A stretch of 64,000 bases of DNA, taken from assembly GCF_000213975.1 (NCBI RefSeq), contig NZ_GL892076.1, positions 1,536,283 to 1,600,282 of the forward strand, given 5' to 3'. Position numbers and translations under genes: made by a program. Positions 1 through 8,665 of this stretch are shown piece after piece. Origin of the DNA: Centipeda periodontii DSM 2778 (lineage in GTDB: Bacteria; Bacillota; Negativicutes; Selenomonadales; Selenomonadaceae). Each line of letters opens with the position of its first letter. Position 1 is the first letter of the stretch. The notes below the pieces were generated by a model. It had not been told where the DNA came from. It was given only the letters and a program-made list of their open reading frames with translations, and did not search any database.

Positions 1-814
1 TGCGTGCGCGAAGGTGCGCTTCACGTGCAGGAAAGAGTGTTCCGATTTCCTCACCGCGCAAAATGGAACGGATTGTGCCATCCTCATTGCCACGCGCAAT
101 CACCATCGTTACACCAGCGTTCTGAGCAATCTTCGCCGCTTCGATTTTGGTCTGCATGCCGCCTGTCCCCTGTGCGGAGCCTGCACTACCTGCAAGCTGT
201 TCGATCTCAGGTGTAATCTCCGGAATCTCAGAAATTAGAGTTGCGGATGTGTCCGTGCGCGGGTTCGCCGTATAGACTCCATCAATATCTGAGAGGATAA
301 TCAGTGCATCTGCATCAACGAGTGCCGCAACTACGGCTGACAGATTGTCGTTGTCCCCGATCTTGATCTCATCGACCGCTACCGCATCATTTTCATTGAT
401 AACTGGAATGACGTTCATACCGAGGAGTGCGAGCAGCGTATTGCGTGAATTCATATATTGGTGATGGCGCGCTGCATTCTCCTTTGTGAGGAGAACCTGT
501 GCCATCGTCCGTCCATACTCATGAAAGAACTTCTCATAGATATGCAGAAGTGCCCCCTGCCCAATCGCCGCCAGCGCCTGTCGTGCGGGGATACCTGCGG
601 GACGCTCTTTCAGCCCAAGTGTATTCATCCCTGCCGCAATCGCGCCAGAGGATACCAGCAGGATGTCCTTGCCCTGATTCGCCTCATCAATCAGTTCCCG
701 CACAAGATGATCGATCCGATGGAGATTCATCCCACCCGACGGATGCGTGAGGGTGCTGGTTCCCACCTTGACCACAATACGTTTCGCCTCGCGCAGACGA
801 TCTCTTGCACTCAT
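1..814 (-). CDS. proB: Glutamate 5-kinase, C-terminal end beyond the window
   Basis: Catalyses ATP-dependent phosphorylation of glutamate, the first step of proline synthesis, in the cytoplasm. About 271 codons are visible; the gene runs off the left edge, so any C-terminal PUA domain is unseen. The amino-acid kinase fold is clear: an N-terminal KVGTSTLT nucleotide loop, a VINENDAV motif and the IGDNDNLSA stretch, then ILSDIDGVY. The ATG at 814 overlaps the yhbY stop in an ATGA junction, so the two are translationally coupled. It is the last visible gene of the rplU-prp-rpmA-obgE-yhbY run. proA may follow outside the window, which cannot be checked here. Confidence 0.93.
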   Translation of the reverse strand, partial: MSARDRLREAKRIVVKVGTSTLTHPSGGMNLHRIDHLVRELIDEANQGKDILLVSSGAIAAGMNTLGLKERPAGIPARQALAAIGQGALLHIYEKFFHEYGRTMAQVLLTKENAARHHQYMNSRNTLLALLGMNVIPVINENDAVAVDEIKIGDNDNLSAVVAALVDADALIILSDIDGVYTANPRTDTSATLISEIPEITPEIEQLAGSAGSAQGTGGMQTKIEAAKIAQNAGVTMVIARGNEDGTIRSILRGEEIGTLFPAREAHLRAR

Positions 815-1110
815 AGTTCGATCCTCGGCTTCTCGAAATTCCGCCGAAAGAGCAGCCCATTTCTGCCAATGATCTGAACAAGGTTGGCATCTGCACGCTC
901 CGCAAGAACGGTAATGGCATCTGCCGGATCCTCCGGCGCATTCTGAAGAACGCGTACCTTAATGAGTTCGCGCTTTTTGATTGCTTCGCGTGCAGAGGCA
1001 ACGACCGTCGGCGTCACACCTTCTTTGCCGATCATGACGATGACCTCCTCCGTCATGCCGAGTGAGCGCAGTTTTCGAATCTGCTTACTGTTCAGCGAGT
1101 TTCGCAGCAA
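811..1110 (-). CDS. yhbY: YhbY/YqeI family RNA-binding protein (CRM domain)
   Basis: A 99-residue protein made of a single CRM domain, a small RNA-binding fold associated with pre-50S ribosome particles in bacteria. The N-terminal LNSKQIRKLRSLG and central MIGKEGVTP (the GxxG-type loop) are typical of the family. It starts with TTG at 1110 after a GGGGGAAATACT ribosome-binding region. It follows obgE by 13 bases and overlaps proB by four. Its position beside the ribosome-assembly GTPase ObgE fits a ribosome biogenesis role. Function is inferred from the family. Confidence 0.88.
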   Translation of the reverse strand: MLRNSLNSKQIRKLRSLGMTEEVIVMIGKEGVTPTVVASAREAIKKRELIKVRVLQNAPEDPADAITVLAERADANLVQIIGRNGLLFRRNFEKPRIEL

Positions 1111-1123
1111 AGTATTTCCCCCA

Positions 1124-2407
1124 TTAATCCTGATAGTCGAATGCCATATCTCCGATGTGAACGGTCATGCCTTCTTTGATGCCGCGTGCGCGGAGTTTTT
1201 CATCCAGACCCTTGAGCCGCCAAATATATTGGAAACGTCGTACCGCCTCGTCGTTATTGAAGTTTGTCATCACAACGAGTTTTTCGATCGCTTTGCCGGA
1301 TACAATGAAATCACCCGCATCGTTGCGCGAGATTGTCACCTTCTCGTCGTCCTCGGCGTTCTGGTCATAGACCGCGACATCCTCCTCCTCTGCCTCGGGT
1401 TCCGGGACGTAAGCCTCCAACCATGCACCGACATGATCGATCAGTTCCTGCACGCCTACGCGCGTTGCCGCAGAGATGGCAAAGAACTCCAGCCCTTCGC
1501 GTTGTGCAAGTTCCTTGAGGCGTGGCAGATTCTCCTCTGCGGACGGCAGATCAATCTTATTTGCTACGAGAATCTGTGTGCGTTTTGCAATCTTTTCACT
1601 GTAGCGCGCGAGTTCCTTGTTGATCTTGTGATAATCCTCCACGGGATCGCGTCCCTCGATACCGGAAGCATCCACGATATGCAGAATGAGACGCGTGCGT
1701 TCCACATGGCGGAGGAAGTCATGCCCGAGTCCAACGCCGTCGGCAGCTCCCTCAATGAGTCCAGGAATGTCTGCCATGACGAAGCTCTTCTCATAGTCCG
1801 TCTGCACAACGCCAAGCACGGGGGTCAGCGTTGTAAAGTGGTAATCCGCAATCTCAGGACGCGCTGCCGAGCACGATGCGACAAGGCTCGACTTGCCAAC
1901 GCTCGGATAGCCGACAAGTCCGACATCCGCGAGCAGCTTAAGTTCTAAGCGGAGCTTGCGGCTCTCCCCCGGCTCGCCGAACTCGGCAAAGGACGGTGCA
2001 CGGTTCGCGGCGTTGGCAAATTTTGCGTTGCCGCGTCCCCCGCGTCCGCCGCGTGCAATCACCGTTTCCATACCGACCTCTGTGAGATCGGCAAGGACCT
2101 CGCCCGTTGCCTCATCGGTCACAAGTGTCCCCGGAGGAACATCGACATAGAGAGGCTGTGCATTTTTTCCGTACTGATTCTTGTGTTCACCATTTTCCCC
2201 GTTTTTCGCTAGGAATTTACGATGAAACCGAAACGAGAGAAGCGTATTCAGGTTACGGTCAGCACGAAAGATCACATCTCCGCCGCGTCCGCCGTCACCG
2301 CCCGACGGACCGCCCTTTGGCATGAATTTTTCATGGCGGAACGCGGATTTCCCGTGTCCGCCGTCTCCTGCCTTCACCGTAATCTGTGCGCGGTCAATGA
2401 ACTGCAT
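1124..2407 (-). CDS. obgE: GTPase ObgE/CgtA
   Basis: Essential GTPase of 50S ribosome assembly and stress signalling. The 427-residue protein shows all three Obg parts. The glycine-rich Obg fold is at residues 1-158. The G domain has a P-loop GYPSVGKSS at about 166, DIPGLIEGA as G3 and NKIDLP as G4. A C-terminal OCT domain covers about 350-427. The ATG at 2407 follows AGGGGGGACGT. It lies downstream of rpmA with a terminator-like hairpin between them, so its expression may be lower than that of the ribosomal protein genes. Confidence 0.97.
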   Translation of the reverse strand: MQFIDRAQITVKAGDGGHGKSAFRHEKFMPKGGPSGGDGGRGGDVIFRADRNLNTLLSFRFHRKFLAKNGENGEHKNQYGKNAQPLYVDVPPGTLVTDEATGEVLADLTEVGMETVIARGGRGGRGNAKFANAANRAPSFAEFGEPGESRKLRLELKLLADVGLVGYPSVGKSSLVASCSAARPEIADYHFTTLTPVLGVVQTDYEKSFVMADIPGLIEGAADGVGLGHDFLRHVERTRLILHIVDASGIEGRDPVEDYHKINKELARYSEKIAKRTQILVANKIDLPSAEENLPRLKELAQREGLEFFAISAATRVGVQELIDHVGAWLEAYVPEPEAEEEDVAVYDQNAEDDEKVTISRNDAGDFIVSGKAIEKLVVMTNFNNDEAVRRFQYIWRLKGLDEKLRARGIKEGMTVHIGDMAFDYQD

Positions 2408-2423
2408 ACGTCCCCCCTCTTAT

Positions 2424-2454
2424 AGAAAAGAGCCTGTACCCCCAAGGTACAGGC
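2424..2454 (-). terminator. Hairpin terminator or attenuator between rpmA and obgE
   Basis: On the minus strand, GCCTGTACC pairs with GGTACAGGC across a five-base loop and is followed by CTCTTTTC. The stem is a perfect nine base pairs, but the T-run is short. It lies just after rpmA and before obgE. It probably lets part of transcription continue into obgE, lowering it relative to L21/L27. Confidence 0.75.
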
Positions 2455-2471
2455 ATCCGCATAGAACAAAA

Positions 2472-2774
2472 TTAAACAGCGGCCTCCGTGAGCGGATACA
2501 CACTGATCTGGCGCTGATGACGCCCCTTGCGCTCAAAGGCAACTTTGCCGTCAATCTTCGCAAAGATCGTATCGTCCTTGCCGATACCGACATTATGCCC
2601 CGGATGGAAATGCGTGCCGCGCTGACGAACAATAATACTGCCAGCCGTCACATGCGTGCCTGCCTGCTCCTTCACGCCGAGGCGCTTGGAGTGGCTGTCA
2701 CGACCATTGCGCGTCGAGCTGACACCCTTCTTATGTGCAAAAAGCTGCAAATCAAACGAGAACAATCTGTTCAC
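2472..2774 (-). CDS. rpmA: 50S ribosomal protein L27 with cleavable N-terminal extension
   Basis: Structural protein of the large ribosomal subunit near the peptidyl-transferase centre. The 100-residue product carries the Firmicute-type N-terminal extension ending DLQLF before AHKKG, where mature L27 begins. In Staphylococcus and relatives the cysteine protease Prp removes this extension. The prp gene is directly upstream and overlaps rpmA by four bases: the GTG start at 2774 shares GTGA with the prp stop. The extension is 12 residues ([12 protein letters not shown]). Confidence 0.97.
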   Translation of the reverse strand: MNRLFSFDLQLFAHKKGVSSTRNGRDSHSKRLGVKEQAGTHVTAGSIIVRQRGTHFHPGHNVGIGKDDTIFAKIDGKVAFERKGRHQRQISVYPLTEAAV

Positions 2775-3091
2775 CCCTTTACTTCCTGAATTTGAATGTC
2801 CTTCGGGCTGATCTTCTCAATTTCTGCGAGACCCATATACATGGTGCGCAAAATTGCTTCCGTACAATCATCCGGCGGCTCAGAGAACCGCATTTCGAGA
2901 TTCCCGCTCGCAATGTCATAGATGACGGTGCGATGCAGATACTCCATGATCCCGAGAAGCGCAGACTGGGTCAGAGCCGATACACCGGCACAGACGATAT
3001 CATGTCCGTGCTCTGCCGTACCACTGTGTCCTTTGACACGATACCCTATAATCATCCCATCCGCATTTGTGAAGATCTCAACTGAAATCAC
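2771..3091 (-). CDS. prp: Ribosomal-processing cysteine protease Prp (YsxB family)
   Basis: A 106-residue protease that trims the N-terminal extension of ribosomal protein L27. The catalytic pair expected from the family is visible as His22 in GHSGTAEHG and Cys34 in DIVCAG. Both sit at the same numbers as in the characterised staphylococcal enzyme, as I recall it. The start is GTG at 3091 after GAGGC. It is placed between rplU and rpmA in the standard order. The L27 encoded next has the matching cleavage motif, so the enzyme-substrate pair is intact. Confidence 0.93.
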   Translation of the reverse strand: MISVEIFTNADGMIIGYRVKGHSGTAEHGHDIVCAGVSALTQSALLGIMEYLHRTVIYDIASGNLEMRFSEPPDDCTEAILRTMYMGLAEIEKISPKDIQIQEVKG

Positions 3092-3094
3092 AGA

Positions 3095-3406
3095 TTATGC
3101 CTCGATCTTCTCGATGACAACCTTCGTGAACGGCTGACGATGACCCTGACGCTTGCGGTAGTTGGACTTTGCCTTATACTTGAAGACCAGAATTTTCTTG
3201 CCCTTGCCGTGTGCCATGACCTTACCCGTCACCTTTGCACCGTCCACCATCGGACGACCGACCTTGACACTGCCGTCATTCACAACGGTCAGAACCTGAT
3301 CGAACACAACGGTTTCGCCCTCGCCTGCCTCGAGCTTCTCCACAAAAATGGTATCACCCTCAGCGACCTTGTACTGCTTGCCGCCCGTCTTTACGATTGC
3401 ATACAT
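3095..3406 (-). CDS. rplU: 50S ribosomal protein L21
   Basis: Structural protein of the large ribosomal subunit. The 103-residue sequence starts [14 protein letters not shown] and contains the conserved [26 protein letters not shown]-contact stretch near the C-terminus. The ATG at 3406 has a strong ribosome-binding site, GGGAGGTGTTTTC. It is the first gene of the minus-strand ribosomal/obgE operon and is preceded by a structured leader and a consensus promoter. Confidence 0.98.
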   Translation of the reverse strand: MYAIVKTGGKQYKVAEGDTIFVEKLEAGEGETVVFDQVLTVVNDGSVKVGRPMVDGAKVTGKVMAHGKGKKILVFKYKAKSNYRKRQGHRQPFTKVVIEKIEA

Positions 3407-3519
3407 GAAAACACCTCCCTATATCGTTACTCGCCGGCTATGGTTCAGCAGAGCTGATTACATGACCTCGCCGCGCGGTTGGGAATGAGCTCACGCCCAA
3501 ACAGGCTATACGCCTATGT
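3407..3519 (-). promoter_or_regulatory. Candidate L21 leader RNA
   Basis: The 5' untranslated region of rplU is about 110 bases and contains several potential stems: AGGC/GCCT around GTATA, then TGGG/CCCA enclosing a GAGCTC core, followed by a GC-rich section. Firmicute rplU genes are commonly preceded by a conserved L21 leader used for autoregulation. The position and stems fit that class. A covariance-model match could not be run. Confidence 0.6.
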
Positions 3520-3525
3520 CAGTGG

Positions 3526-3554
3526 ATAATATCATATTCGTTGATTGCTGTCAA
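3526..3554 (-). promoter_or_regulatory. Sigma-A promoter of rplU operon
   Basis: Read on the minus strand, TTGACA and TATTAT are separated by exactly 17 bases. The -35 box is perfect and the -10 has one mismatch. It is placed about 110 bases upstream of the rplU start and drives the ribosomal/obgE operon. Confidence 0.85.
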
Positions 3555-3649
3555 GGCTCGTCGCAGTGGCTTTTTGTCAAAGTTCATTGTGGTCCTTGAT
3601 ATTGCAATTTAGGTCCGTGAAACGCCCCTGGTGCGATGAATAAAACAAC

Positions 3650-3678
3650 TTGACATTCCAGTAAAAATTTCATAGAAT
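3650..3678 (+). promoter_or_regulatory. Sigma-A promoter of rplM-rpsI
   Basis: TTGACA and TAGAAT are separated by 17 bases on the plus strand, about 120 bases upstream of rplM. It is divergent from the rplU promoter. The roughly 95 bases between the two promoters hold no visible gene or repeat. Confidence 0.82.
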
Positions 3679-3684
3679 AGCGAC

Positions 3685-3797
3685 GTGTGATATTTTTCAT
3701 GTATCCATTAGCCCCGGAGGCATGAGCAGATATTGCATCAACTTATCATATCAACTCAATCATAATTGAATGCTCTTACTCTCTAGGGGGGAATTAC
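3685..3797 (+). promoter_or_regulatory. 5' leader of rplM, possible L13 autoregulatory leader
   Basis: About 113 bases separate the predicted transcription start from the GTG start codon, unusually long for a simple untranslated region. Part of it (GCCCCGGAGGC) could form structure. Firmicute rplM genes often carry an L13 leader. The fold is not obvious by eye, so this is a positional suggestion only. Confidence 0.35.
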
Positions 3798-4238
3798 GTG
3801 AAAACCACGGTTATGGCAAAAGCCGCCGATATTGAACGCAAGTGGTATGTGGTAGACGCTGAGAATCAGACGGTCGGACGCCTCGCAGCAGAGATTGCAA
3901 AGATTCTGCGCGGAAAGAACAAGCCCATCTATACACCGCATGTTGACACCGGCGATTATGTCATTGTTATCAATGCTGAGAAAGTGAAATTCACGGGAAA
4001 GAAGCTGACGGACAAGACCTATTTCCGTCACTCCGGCTATCAGGGCGGCACAACCTTTACGACTGCCGGTCAGATGCTCGAGCGCTTCCCCACCCGTGTC
4101 ATCGAACACGCTGTCAAGGGGATGTTGCCGAAGAACAGCCTCGGTGCGCAGATTTTCCGCAAACTCAACGTCTATGTTGGACCGGAACATCCCCATGCAG
4201 CACAGAAGCCTGAACCGCTGGCGTTTGATATTCGCTGA
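3798..4238 (+). CDS. rplM: 50S ribosomal protein L13
   Basis: Structural protein of the large subunit. The 146-residue product starts [21 protein letters not shown] and carries the conserved [14 protein letters not shown] and [14 protein letters not shown] stretches. The start codon is GTG at 3798, preceded by AGGGGGGAATTAC. It is followed after 26 bases by rpsI, the usual pairing. These two and the next gene are the only plus-strand genes in the window. Confidence 0.98.
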   Translation: MKTTVMAKAADIERKWYVVDAENQTVGRLAAEIAKILRGKNKPIYTPHVDTGDYVIVINAEKVKFTGKKLTDKTYFRHSGYQGGTTFTTAGQMLERFPTRVIEHAVKGMLPKNSLGAQIFRKLNVYVGPEHPHAAQKPEPLAFDIR

Positions 4239-4264
4239 GTTTCGTAAAAGGAGGAATCTGTTCG

Positions 4265-4657
4265 ATGGCACAAGTCACATACTACGGCACAGGTCGCCGC
4301 AAGACATCGGTCGCACGCGTTCGTCTCGTTCCGGGCGACGGCAAGGTTACGATTAATGGTCGTGAAATGGCAGAATACTTTGGTCTCAAGACACTCGAGT
4401 TGATTGTTCGTCAGCCGCTCAACCTGACAGAGACCATCGATAAATACGATGTGATCGCCAATGTATCCGGTGGCGGTGCGTCCGGTCAGGCCGGTGCAAT
4501 TCGTCACGGTATCACGCGCGCACTCATCGAGATGGATGCAGAACTGCGCCCTGCGCTCAAGAAGGCAGGTTTCGTGACACGTGATCCGCGTGAGAAGGAG
4601 CGCCGTAAGTACGGTCTCAAGAAAGCACGTAAGGCGTCTCAGTTCTCGAAGCGCTAA
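4265..4657 (+). CDS. rpsI: 30S ribosomal protein S9
   Basis: Small-subunit protein whose C-terminal tail reaches the decoding centre. It has 130 residues, with the conserved [16 protein letters not shown] start, [15 protein letters not shown] in the middle and the basic tail ending [12 protein letters not shown]. The ATG follows AAAGGAGGAATCTGTTCG. It shares the rplM promoter and ends at a strong terminator. Confidence 0.98.
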   Translation: MAQVTYYGTGRRKTSVARVRLVPGDGKVTINGREMAEYFGLKTLELIVRQPLNLTETIDKYDVIANVSGGGASGQAGAIRHGITRALIEMDAELRPALKKAGFVTRDPREKERRKYGLKKARKASQFSKR

Positions 4658-4672
4658 TTCATTTTCTACAAC

Positions 4673-4710
4673 AAAAATCCCTTCTTCATCTAAGAAGGGA
4701 TTTTTTGTTT
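4673..4710 (+). terminator. Rho-independent terminator after rpsI
   Basis: The stem AAAATCCCTTCTT / AAGAAGGGATTTT with a five-base loop is followed by a T-run. The end of the T-run overlaps the -35 box of the next gene's promoter. Confidence 0.92.
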
Positions 4711-4737
4711 GACATTTTTGGAGTTTTAACATATTAT
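4709..4737 (+). promoter_or_regulatory. Promoter of the Rrf2 regulator gene
   Basis: TTGACA-17-TATTAT on the plus strand, starting inside the T-tract of the rpsI terminator. It ends about 40 bases before the ATG of the Rrf2 gene. Confidence 0.82.
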
Positions 4738-4778
4738 ATGGACAGAAAAACTATGTTTTACTGAAAGAGGATAAATCC

Positions 4779-5222
4779 ATGAAGATTTCCGCAAAAGGTC
4801 GCTATGGCATCGCAGCAATGGTATTTTTGGCACGAAACTACGATGCTTCCTCACCCATTACGATCATCAGTATATCAGAGCATCTTGGCATCTCGAAGAT
4901 CTATCTTGAACAGGTCTTTTCCCTGCTCAAGCGCAGCAAGCTGGTCAACTCAATCAAAGGCTCTCAGGGCGGCTATCAGCTCTCCCGTCCTCCACGGCAG
5001 ATTACTGCCTATGACATCCTCTCTTCCATTGAGATTTCCCTGATCGAAAAGACCGGTTCTTCCTCTGAAAAGATGGAGTCTCTAAATCATATTCTTGCCC
5101 GTGATGTATTTGATCTGTTGGACAAGAGTATTTTTGAAACATTGAATGCCGTTACACTGGAAGATCTCCTATCTGCACTGAATCATGAGGAAAGCAACGA
5201 AAATCTCATGTACTTTATCTGA
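4779..5222 (+). CDS. Rrf2 family transcriptional regulator without cysteines
   Basis: A 147-residue DNA-binding protein of the Rrf2 (IscR/CymR/NsrR) family. The N-terminal MKISAKGRYGIAAMVFLA, the winged-helix region with ISKIYLEQVFSLLKRSKLVNSIKG and the wing GSQGGYQLSRP are diagnostic. The protein has no cysteine at all, so it cannot ligate an Fe-S cluster as IscR does. It is closer in design to CymR-like members, which sense through a partner or ligand. The target is unknown. It is transcribed alone and converges on a DUF445 gene only four bases away. Confidence 0.9.
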   Translation: MKISAKGRYGIAAMVFLARNYDASSPITIISISEHLGISKIYLEQVFSLLKRSKLVNSIKGSQGGYQLSRPPRQITAYDILSSIEISLIEKTGSSSEKMESLNHILARDVFDLLDKSIFETLNAVTLEDLLSALNHEESNENLMYFI

Positions 5223-5226
5223 TTTC

Positions 5227-6516
5227 TCACGAGAAAAGACTCATGCAGACAAAGAGAATGAAACCGATGCATCCACCGACAAGCGAGCCGTTGATACGGA
5301 TCCAGAGCAGATCCTCCTCTACCTTGTCATAGATGAGATGATTGAGTTCCTCATCGGTCAGGCGCGACAGGACATTCCCGACAATAACGCCGACGAGCGT
5401 CTGTGCATGAAGTGCCGAGCGGGCCAAGAGGTCGTAAAGCACCTTAGTAATGATCTTTTGGAGTTCCGGACGCTCCTCGACAAGAGTGAGCATATGCTGA
5501 TACTCGACATGAAGTATGGTTTGTAAATGTGTGTAGAAGGCCGGCATATGCTCCGCGATCGGATCTACTTCGCGCTTCAGATCCATTTGGAAATGTTTTC
5601 GCAGGTCATGGAAGAGCCGGGCAAGGGTTTCATCAAGGGGGAGTTCCTGCGCAAGCCGCTCCTGCAAGTCACGAACAACTTGCAGCAGTTCTGCGTCTTG
5701 ACGAAGATCCGACAGGCAGTCATGCAGGAGTGCAAGGGCATTTTCTTGGAGTGGAGAATGATCCCTTCCAAGTTCATTCAGCAGGTTACAGGTGTGCCGC
5801 TGAATCAGTTCTGTCCCCTCATCCAGATTGACTGTATTGGTGACCTCGAGAAGACGCGATAAAAATCCATCTCCAATTTTCTCACGCTCCAGTTCCGCCA
5901 ATGTTTCTCGAATGGACTGCCGCGTTTCCTCCGTGGACACCTCCTGTGCAAGGAGCACGGCTATGCGGGCGAGCGCCTTCTGATCCCATGCATTGCTTCT
6001 GGACAGTACATCAAAACGATACATAAGTTCCGATGGATCTTCTTGCAGAAGCAGCTTCTTAATGCGTGCCGACAGATAGGCAATCGCCTTTTTATTTTTC
6101 TTACGCAGAAATGTTGCGCGAATAAAGTGAAGAACGGTTCCTGTCAGCTGTTCCTCGGTTTCCCTTTTGTGTAAAAATGCCTCCATCATCGGAATTAAAT
6201 GGATCTTCTCAATATGTCGGAAAATCTTACGTCGTGAGAAAAACTCCTTTTGCACCATAACGACAATCGCTTGGATAAAGCTGTCCCGTCGACGCGGCAA
6301 TATCGCCGTATGGTAGGGAAATCCGAGAGGTTTCCGAAAGAGTGCCGTAACCGCGAACCAGTCGGCGACACCACCGACCAGAGCCGCCTCACTGACCATA
6401 AGCATACCGTCCGCCCAAAGTGTAGAGGGGAAATGCAGATGCAGATACAGCGAAATAAGAAAGAGAAAGAATGAACTCAAAAGGGCTGTATTCGCCTTGT
6501 TCCACGCTTGGATCAT
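5227..6516 (-). CDS. DUF445 family membrane protein (second of a tandem pair)
   Basis: A protein of about 429 residues with an N-terminal hydrophobic segment, the signature GGVADWFAVTALFRKPLGFPYHTAIL and a C-terminal membrane helix (INGSLVGGCIGFILFVCMSLFS). Between them is a long helical, charged region. This is the DUF445 (YheB/YjiN-type) architecture; the function is unknown. ATG at 6516 makes an ATGA overlap with the preceding paralogue, so I prefer it to the GTG at 6525. The pair probably arose by duplication and is co-translated. Confidence 0.85.
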   Translation of the reverse strand: MIQAWNKANTALLSSFFLFLISLYLHLHFPSTLWADGMLMVSEAALVGGVADWFAVTALFRKPLGFPYHTAILPRRRDSFIQAIVVMVQKEFFSRRKIFRHIEKIHLIPMMEAFLHKRETEEQLTGTVLHFIRATFLRKKNKKAIAYLSARIKKLLLQEDPSELMYRFDVLSRSNAWDQKALARIAVLLAQEVSTEETRQSIRETLAELEREKIGDGFLSRLLEVTNTVNLDEGTELIQRHTCNLLNELGRDHSPLQENALALLHDCLSDLRQDAELLQVVRDLQERLAQELPLDETLARLFHDLRKHFQMDLKREVDPIAEHMPAFYTHLQTILHVEYQHMLTLVEERPELQKIITKVLYDLLARSALHAQTLVGVIVGNVLSRLTDEELNHLIYDKVEEDLLWIRINGSLVGGCIGFILFVCMSLFS

Positions 6517-7742
6517 AGCCCCCACATCCTTTCCGCAAAGCTCACAACGAGTGACAGAGCCATGCCGACAAAGGCACCGACGATGGCGCCATTGATGCGA
6601 ATCATCTGCAAATCGGTGCGCACCTTGCTCTCGACAAAGAGGATGAGTTCATCGTCCGTTTTTTGATTCAGATAGTCACGGACAAAATCCGCGATCATTC
6701 CATGATGTTTGTCCACCTCACCGGCAGCCAGCGCCTTGATCCAGCGATCAACACGACTCTGCCAGCTTTCCGAATGCACGAACAGATCTAGTTTTTCATT
6801 CAGAAGTTCTCTCACGTAGGGAATCCAAAAGGGGTGATTTCCCTTCATACGATGCTCAATAAAGTCCGCCAGCATATTCTCAATATCTATATTATCTATG
6901 ACATGAAGTTTATACCGATGAAGTGCTTCATGCAAATTTGGATTCGTTCGCAGTGATGTGACAAAAGAAGAAAGTGCTTGAACACCATCCCTATGCCTCT
7001 GGTCATCATGCGTCATCGCAGATGTCAATAACTCCTCCAAACGACTGGTCAGCCACGCGGCAATCATCTCATTATCAAAAAAAGACAAGACAAAGGCGCG
7101 TACCATTCCATCGCCCTCATATTCCGTTCGAATGGATGCGATACTTTCACGGAGCATATCCTGAAAGACTTGTGTCCGAACGAGCTGCAACCCCATGCGA
7201 ATCAGCATATTAAAGATACGATCTGCATGGGGCTCTTCTGTCAGGACATTCAGAAGTTCGGCAAAACTCTCCTCCAAGGGGAGTGCATGGAGCGCCTGAA
7301 TCACATAGGGTGTCAATTCCTTTGAAATATGGTGACTGTCCACATCGGAGGCCACGTTTCGGAGAATATCCACAGTAGCATCAATGAGGCGTTCCCGCCC
7401 GCCGCGATGCTGTAGATACTCCACGACAAGCGCACCAATCTGTTCCCGTTCGATGACATCCATGATATTTTTTTTACTGAGCAGATCATCAGAGGAAAAG
7501 AGGACGAGCGACTCCATGATGCGCGCACGGTTCCGACGCAGAATATCCGTCCGATGAGAAATCCCGAGGGGCCGCCCGAAGATTGCCTTTACCGCGAACC
7601 AGTCTGCAAGACCGCCGATCGTCGCTGCCAGAAAACCATGATGAAGAGTCGTAACGAGGAGAGAACTCCCCTGCCCCGCCGTTCCAATTGCGCCGAACAC
7701 ACTGACAGCAAGCGCAAGATTTGCCTGATTTTCCTTCTGCAA
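6513..7742 (-). CDS. DUF445 family membrane protein (first of a tandem pair)
   Basis: A 409-residue paralogue of the next gene, with the same plan. It has an N-terminal hydrophobic stretch, then IGGLADWFAVKAIFGRPLGISHRTDIL, a long helical middle and a C-terminal transmembrane segment (INGAIVGAFVGMALSLVVSF). Both proteins end with a DLQMIRINGA/DLLWIRINGS-type motif before the last helix. The start appears to be TTG at 7742, ten bases after galU, with GTGAGG as ribosome-binding site. The membrane role is unknown; no partner gene is evident besides galU. Confidence 0.85.
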   Translation of the reverse strand: MQKENQANLALAVSVFGAIGTAGQGSSLLVTTLHHGFLAATIGGLADWFAVKAIFGRPLGISHRTDILRRNRARIMESLVLFSSDDLLSKKNIMDVIEREQIGALVVEYLQHRGGRERLIDATVDILRNVASDVDSHHISKELTPYVIQALHALPLEESFAELLNVLTEEPHADRIFNMLIRMGLQLVRTQVFQDMLRESIASIRTEYEGDGMVRAFVLSFFDNEMIAAWLTSRLEELLTSAMTHDDQRHRDGVQALSSFVTSLRTNPNLHEALHRYKLHVIDNIDIENMLADFIEHRMKGNHPFWIPYVRELLNEKLDLFVHSESWQSRVDRWIKALAAGEVDKHHGMIADFVRDYLNQKTDDELILFVESKVRTDLQMIRINGAIVGAFVGMALSLVVSFAERMWGL

Positions 7743-7752
7743 TCGGATCGCC

Positions 7753-8634
7753 TCACAGTGTTTCCACGAGTCTCTTCAGATATTTCCTGAAATCAGCACC
7801 GAGGTCCTCACGGCGCAGTGCAAATTCAACTGTCGCCTCTAAGAACCCCAGCTTGTCCCCAAGATCGTAGCGTTTTCCCTCAAAGTCATAGGCATAGACA
7901 GCCTCACGCTGCGCCAGCACCTTAAGTGCATCCGTGAGCTGTATCTCACCGCCCTTTCCCGGTTTCGTTTCAGACAGGATGGTAAAGATCTCGGGACTGA
8001 TAATGTAGCGTCCGAGTACAGCCATGCGGCTGGGTGCCTCCTCAAGGGATGGCTTCTCTACCATGTCGGAAACACGCATCAGGCGTGCATTCCCTGTCAT
8101 ATCCCCCGCAACAATGCCATACGATGATACCTGTTCATCCGATACCACCTGACATCCGAGAACGGATCCACCTCTCTCCTCGTATACGTCAATCAACTGA
8201 CGCAGGGCAGACTTCTTCGGATGATAGACAACATCATCACCAAGGAGCACAGCGAACGGCTCGTTTCCAACAAAGCTGCGCGCACAGAGGATAGCATCTC
8301 CGAGTCCGCGCATATATTTCTGTCGCACATAGTGCACATTGACATCCGTCGTCTCTCGTATGAGCCTCAGTAGGTCTTCCTTTCCCTTCCGTTCCAGCTC
8401 ATGCTCGAGTGCCGGTGCCGAATCAAAGTGATCCTCAATGGCACGCTTGCCGTGACCACTGATGATCAATATATCCTCAATACCGCTTGCAAGTGCCTCT
8501 TCCACAATATATTGTATGGTCGGCTTATCTACAATGGGCAGCATCTCCTTCGGTGTTGCCTTGGTTGCAGGGAGAAATCGTGTTCCATATCCTGCCGCGG
8601 GAATGACAGCTTTACGAATGCGCTTTTCTTTCAT
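7753..8634 (-). CDS. galU: UTP-glucose-1-phosphate uridylyltransferase
   Basis: Makes UDP-glucose from UTP and glucose-1-phosphate for envelope polysaccharides and glycolipids. It has about 293 residues with the nucleotidyltransferase signature AAGYGTRFLPATKATPKEM, then VDKPTIQYIVEEA and LLGDDVV for metal binding. I chose ATG at 8634 because the resulting MKEKRIRKAVIPAAG matches the family's usual N-terminus. A GTG at 8643 with AAAGGA upstream is an alternative. It precedes the two DUF445 genes. Confidence 0.95.
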   Translation of the reverse strand: MKEKRIRKAVIPAAGYGTRFLPATKATPKEMLPIVDKPTIQYIVEEALASGIEDILIISGHGKRAIEDHFDSAPALEHELERKGKEDLLRLIRETTDVNVHYVRQKYMRGLGDAILCARSFVGNEPFAVLLGDDVVYHPKKSALRQLIDVYEERGGSVLGCQVVSDEQVSSYGIVAGDMTGNARLMRVSDMVEKPSLEEAPSRMAVLGRYIISPEIFTILSETKPGKGGEIQLTDALKVLAQREAVYAYDFEGKRYDLGDKLGFLEATVEFALRREDLGADFRKYLKRLVETL

Positions 8635-8665
8635 CTCATGCACGCTCCATCCTTTATGTAAATAG

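Noticed and set aside
962..1948. 328-codon plus-strand frame
   Set aside because: Antisense to yhbY and obgE; not protein-like.
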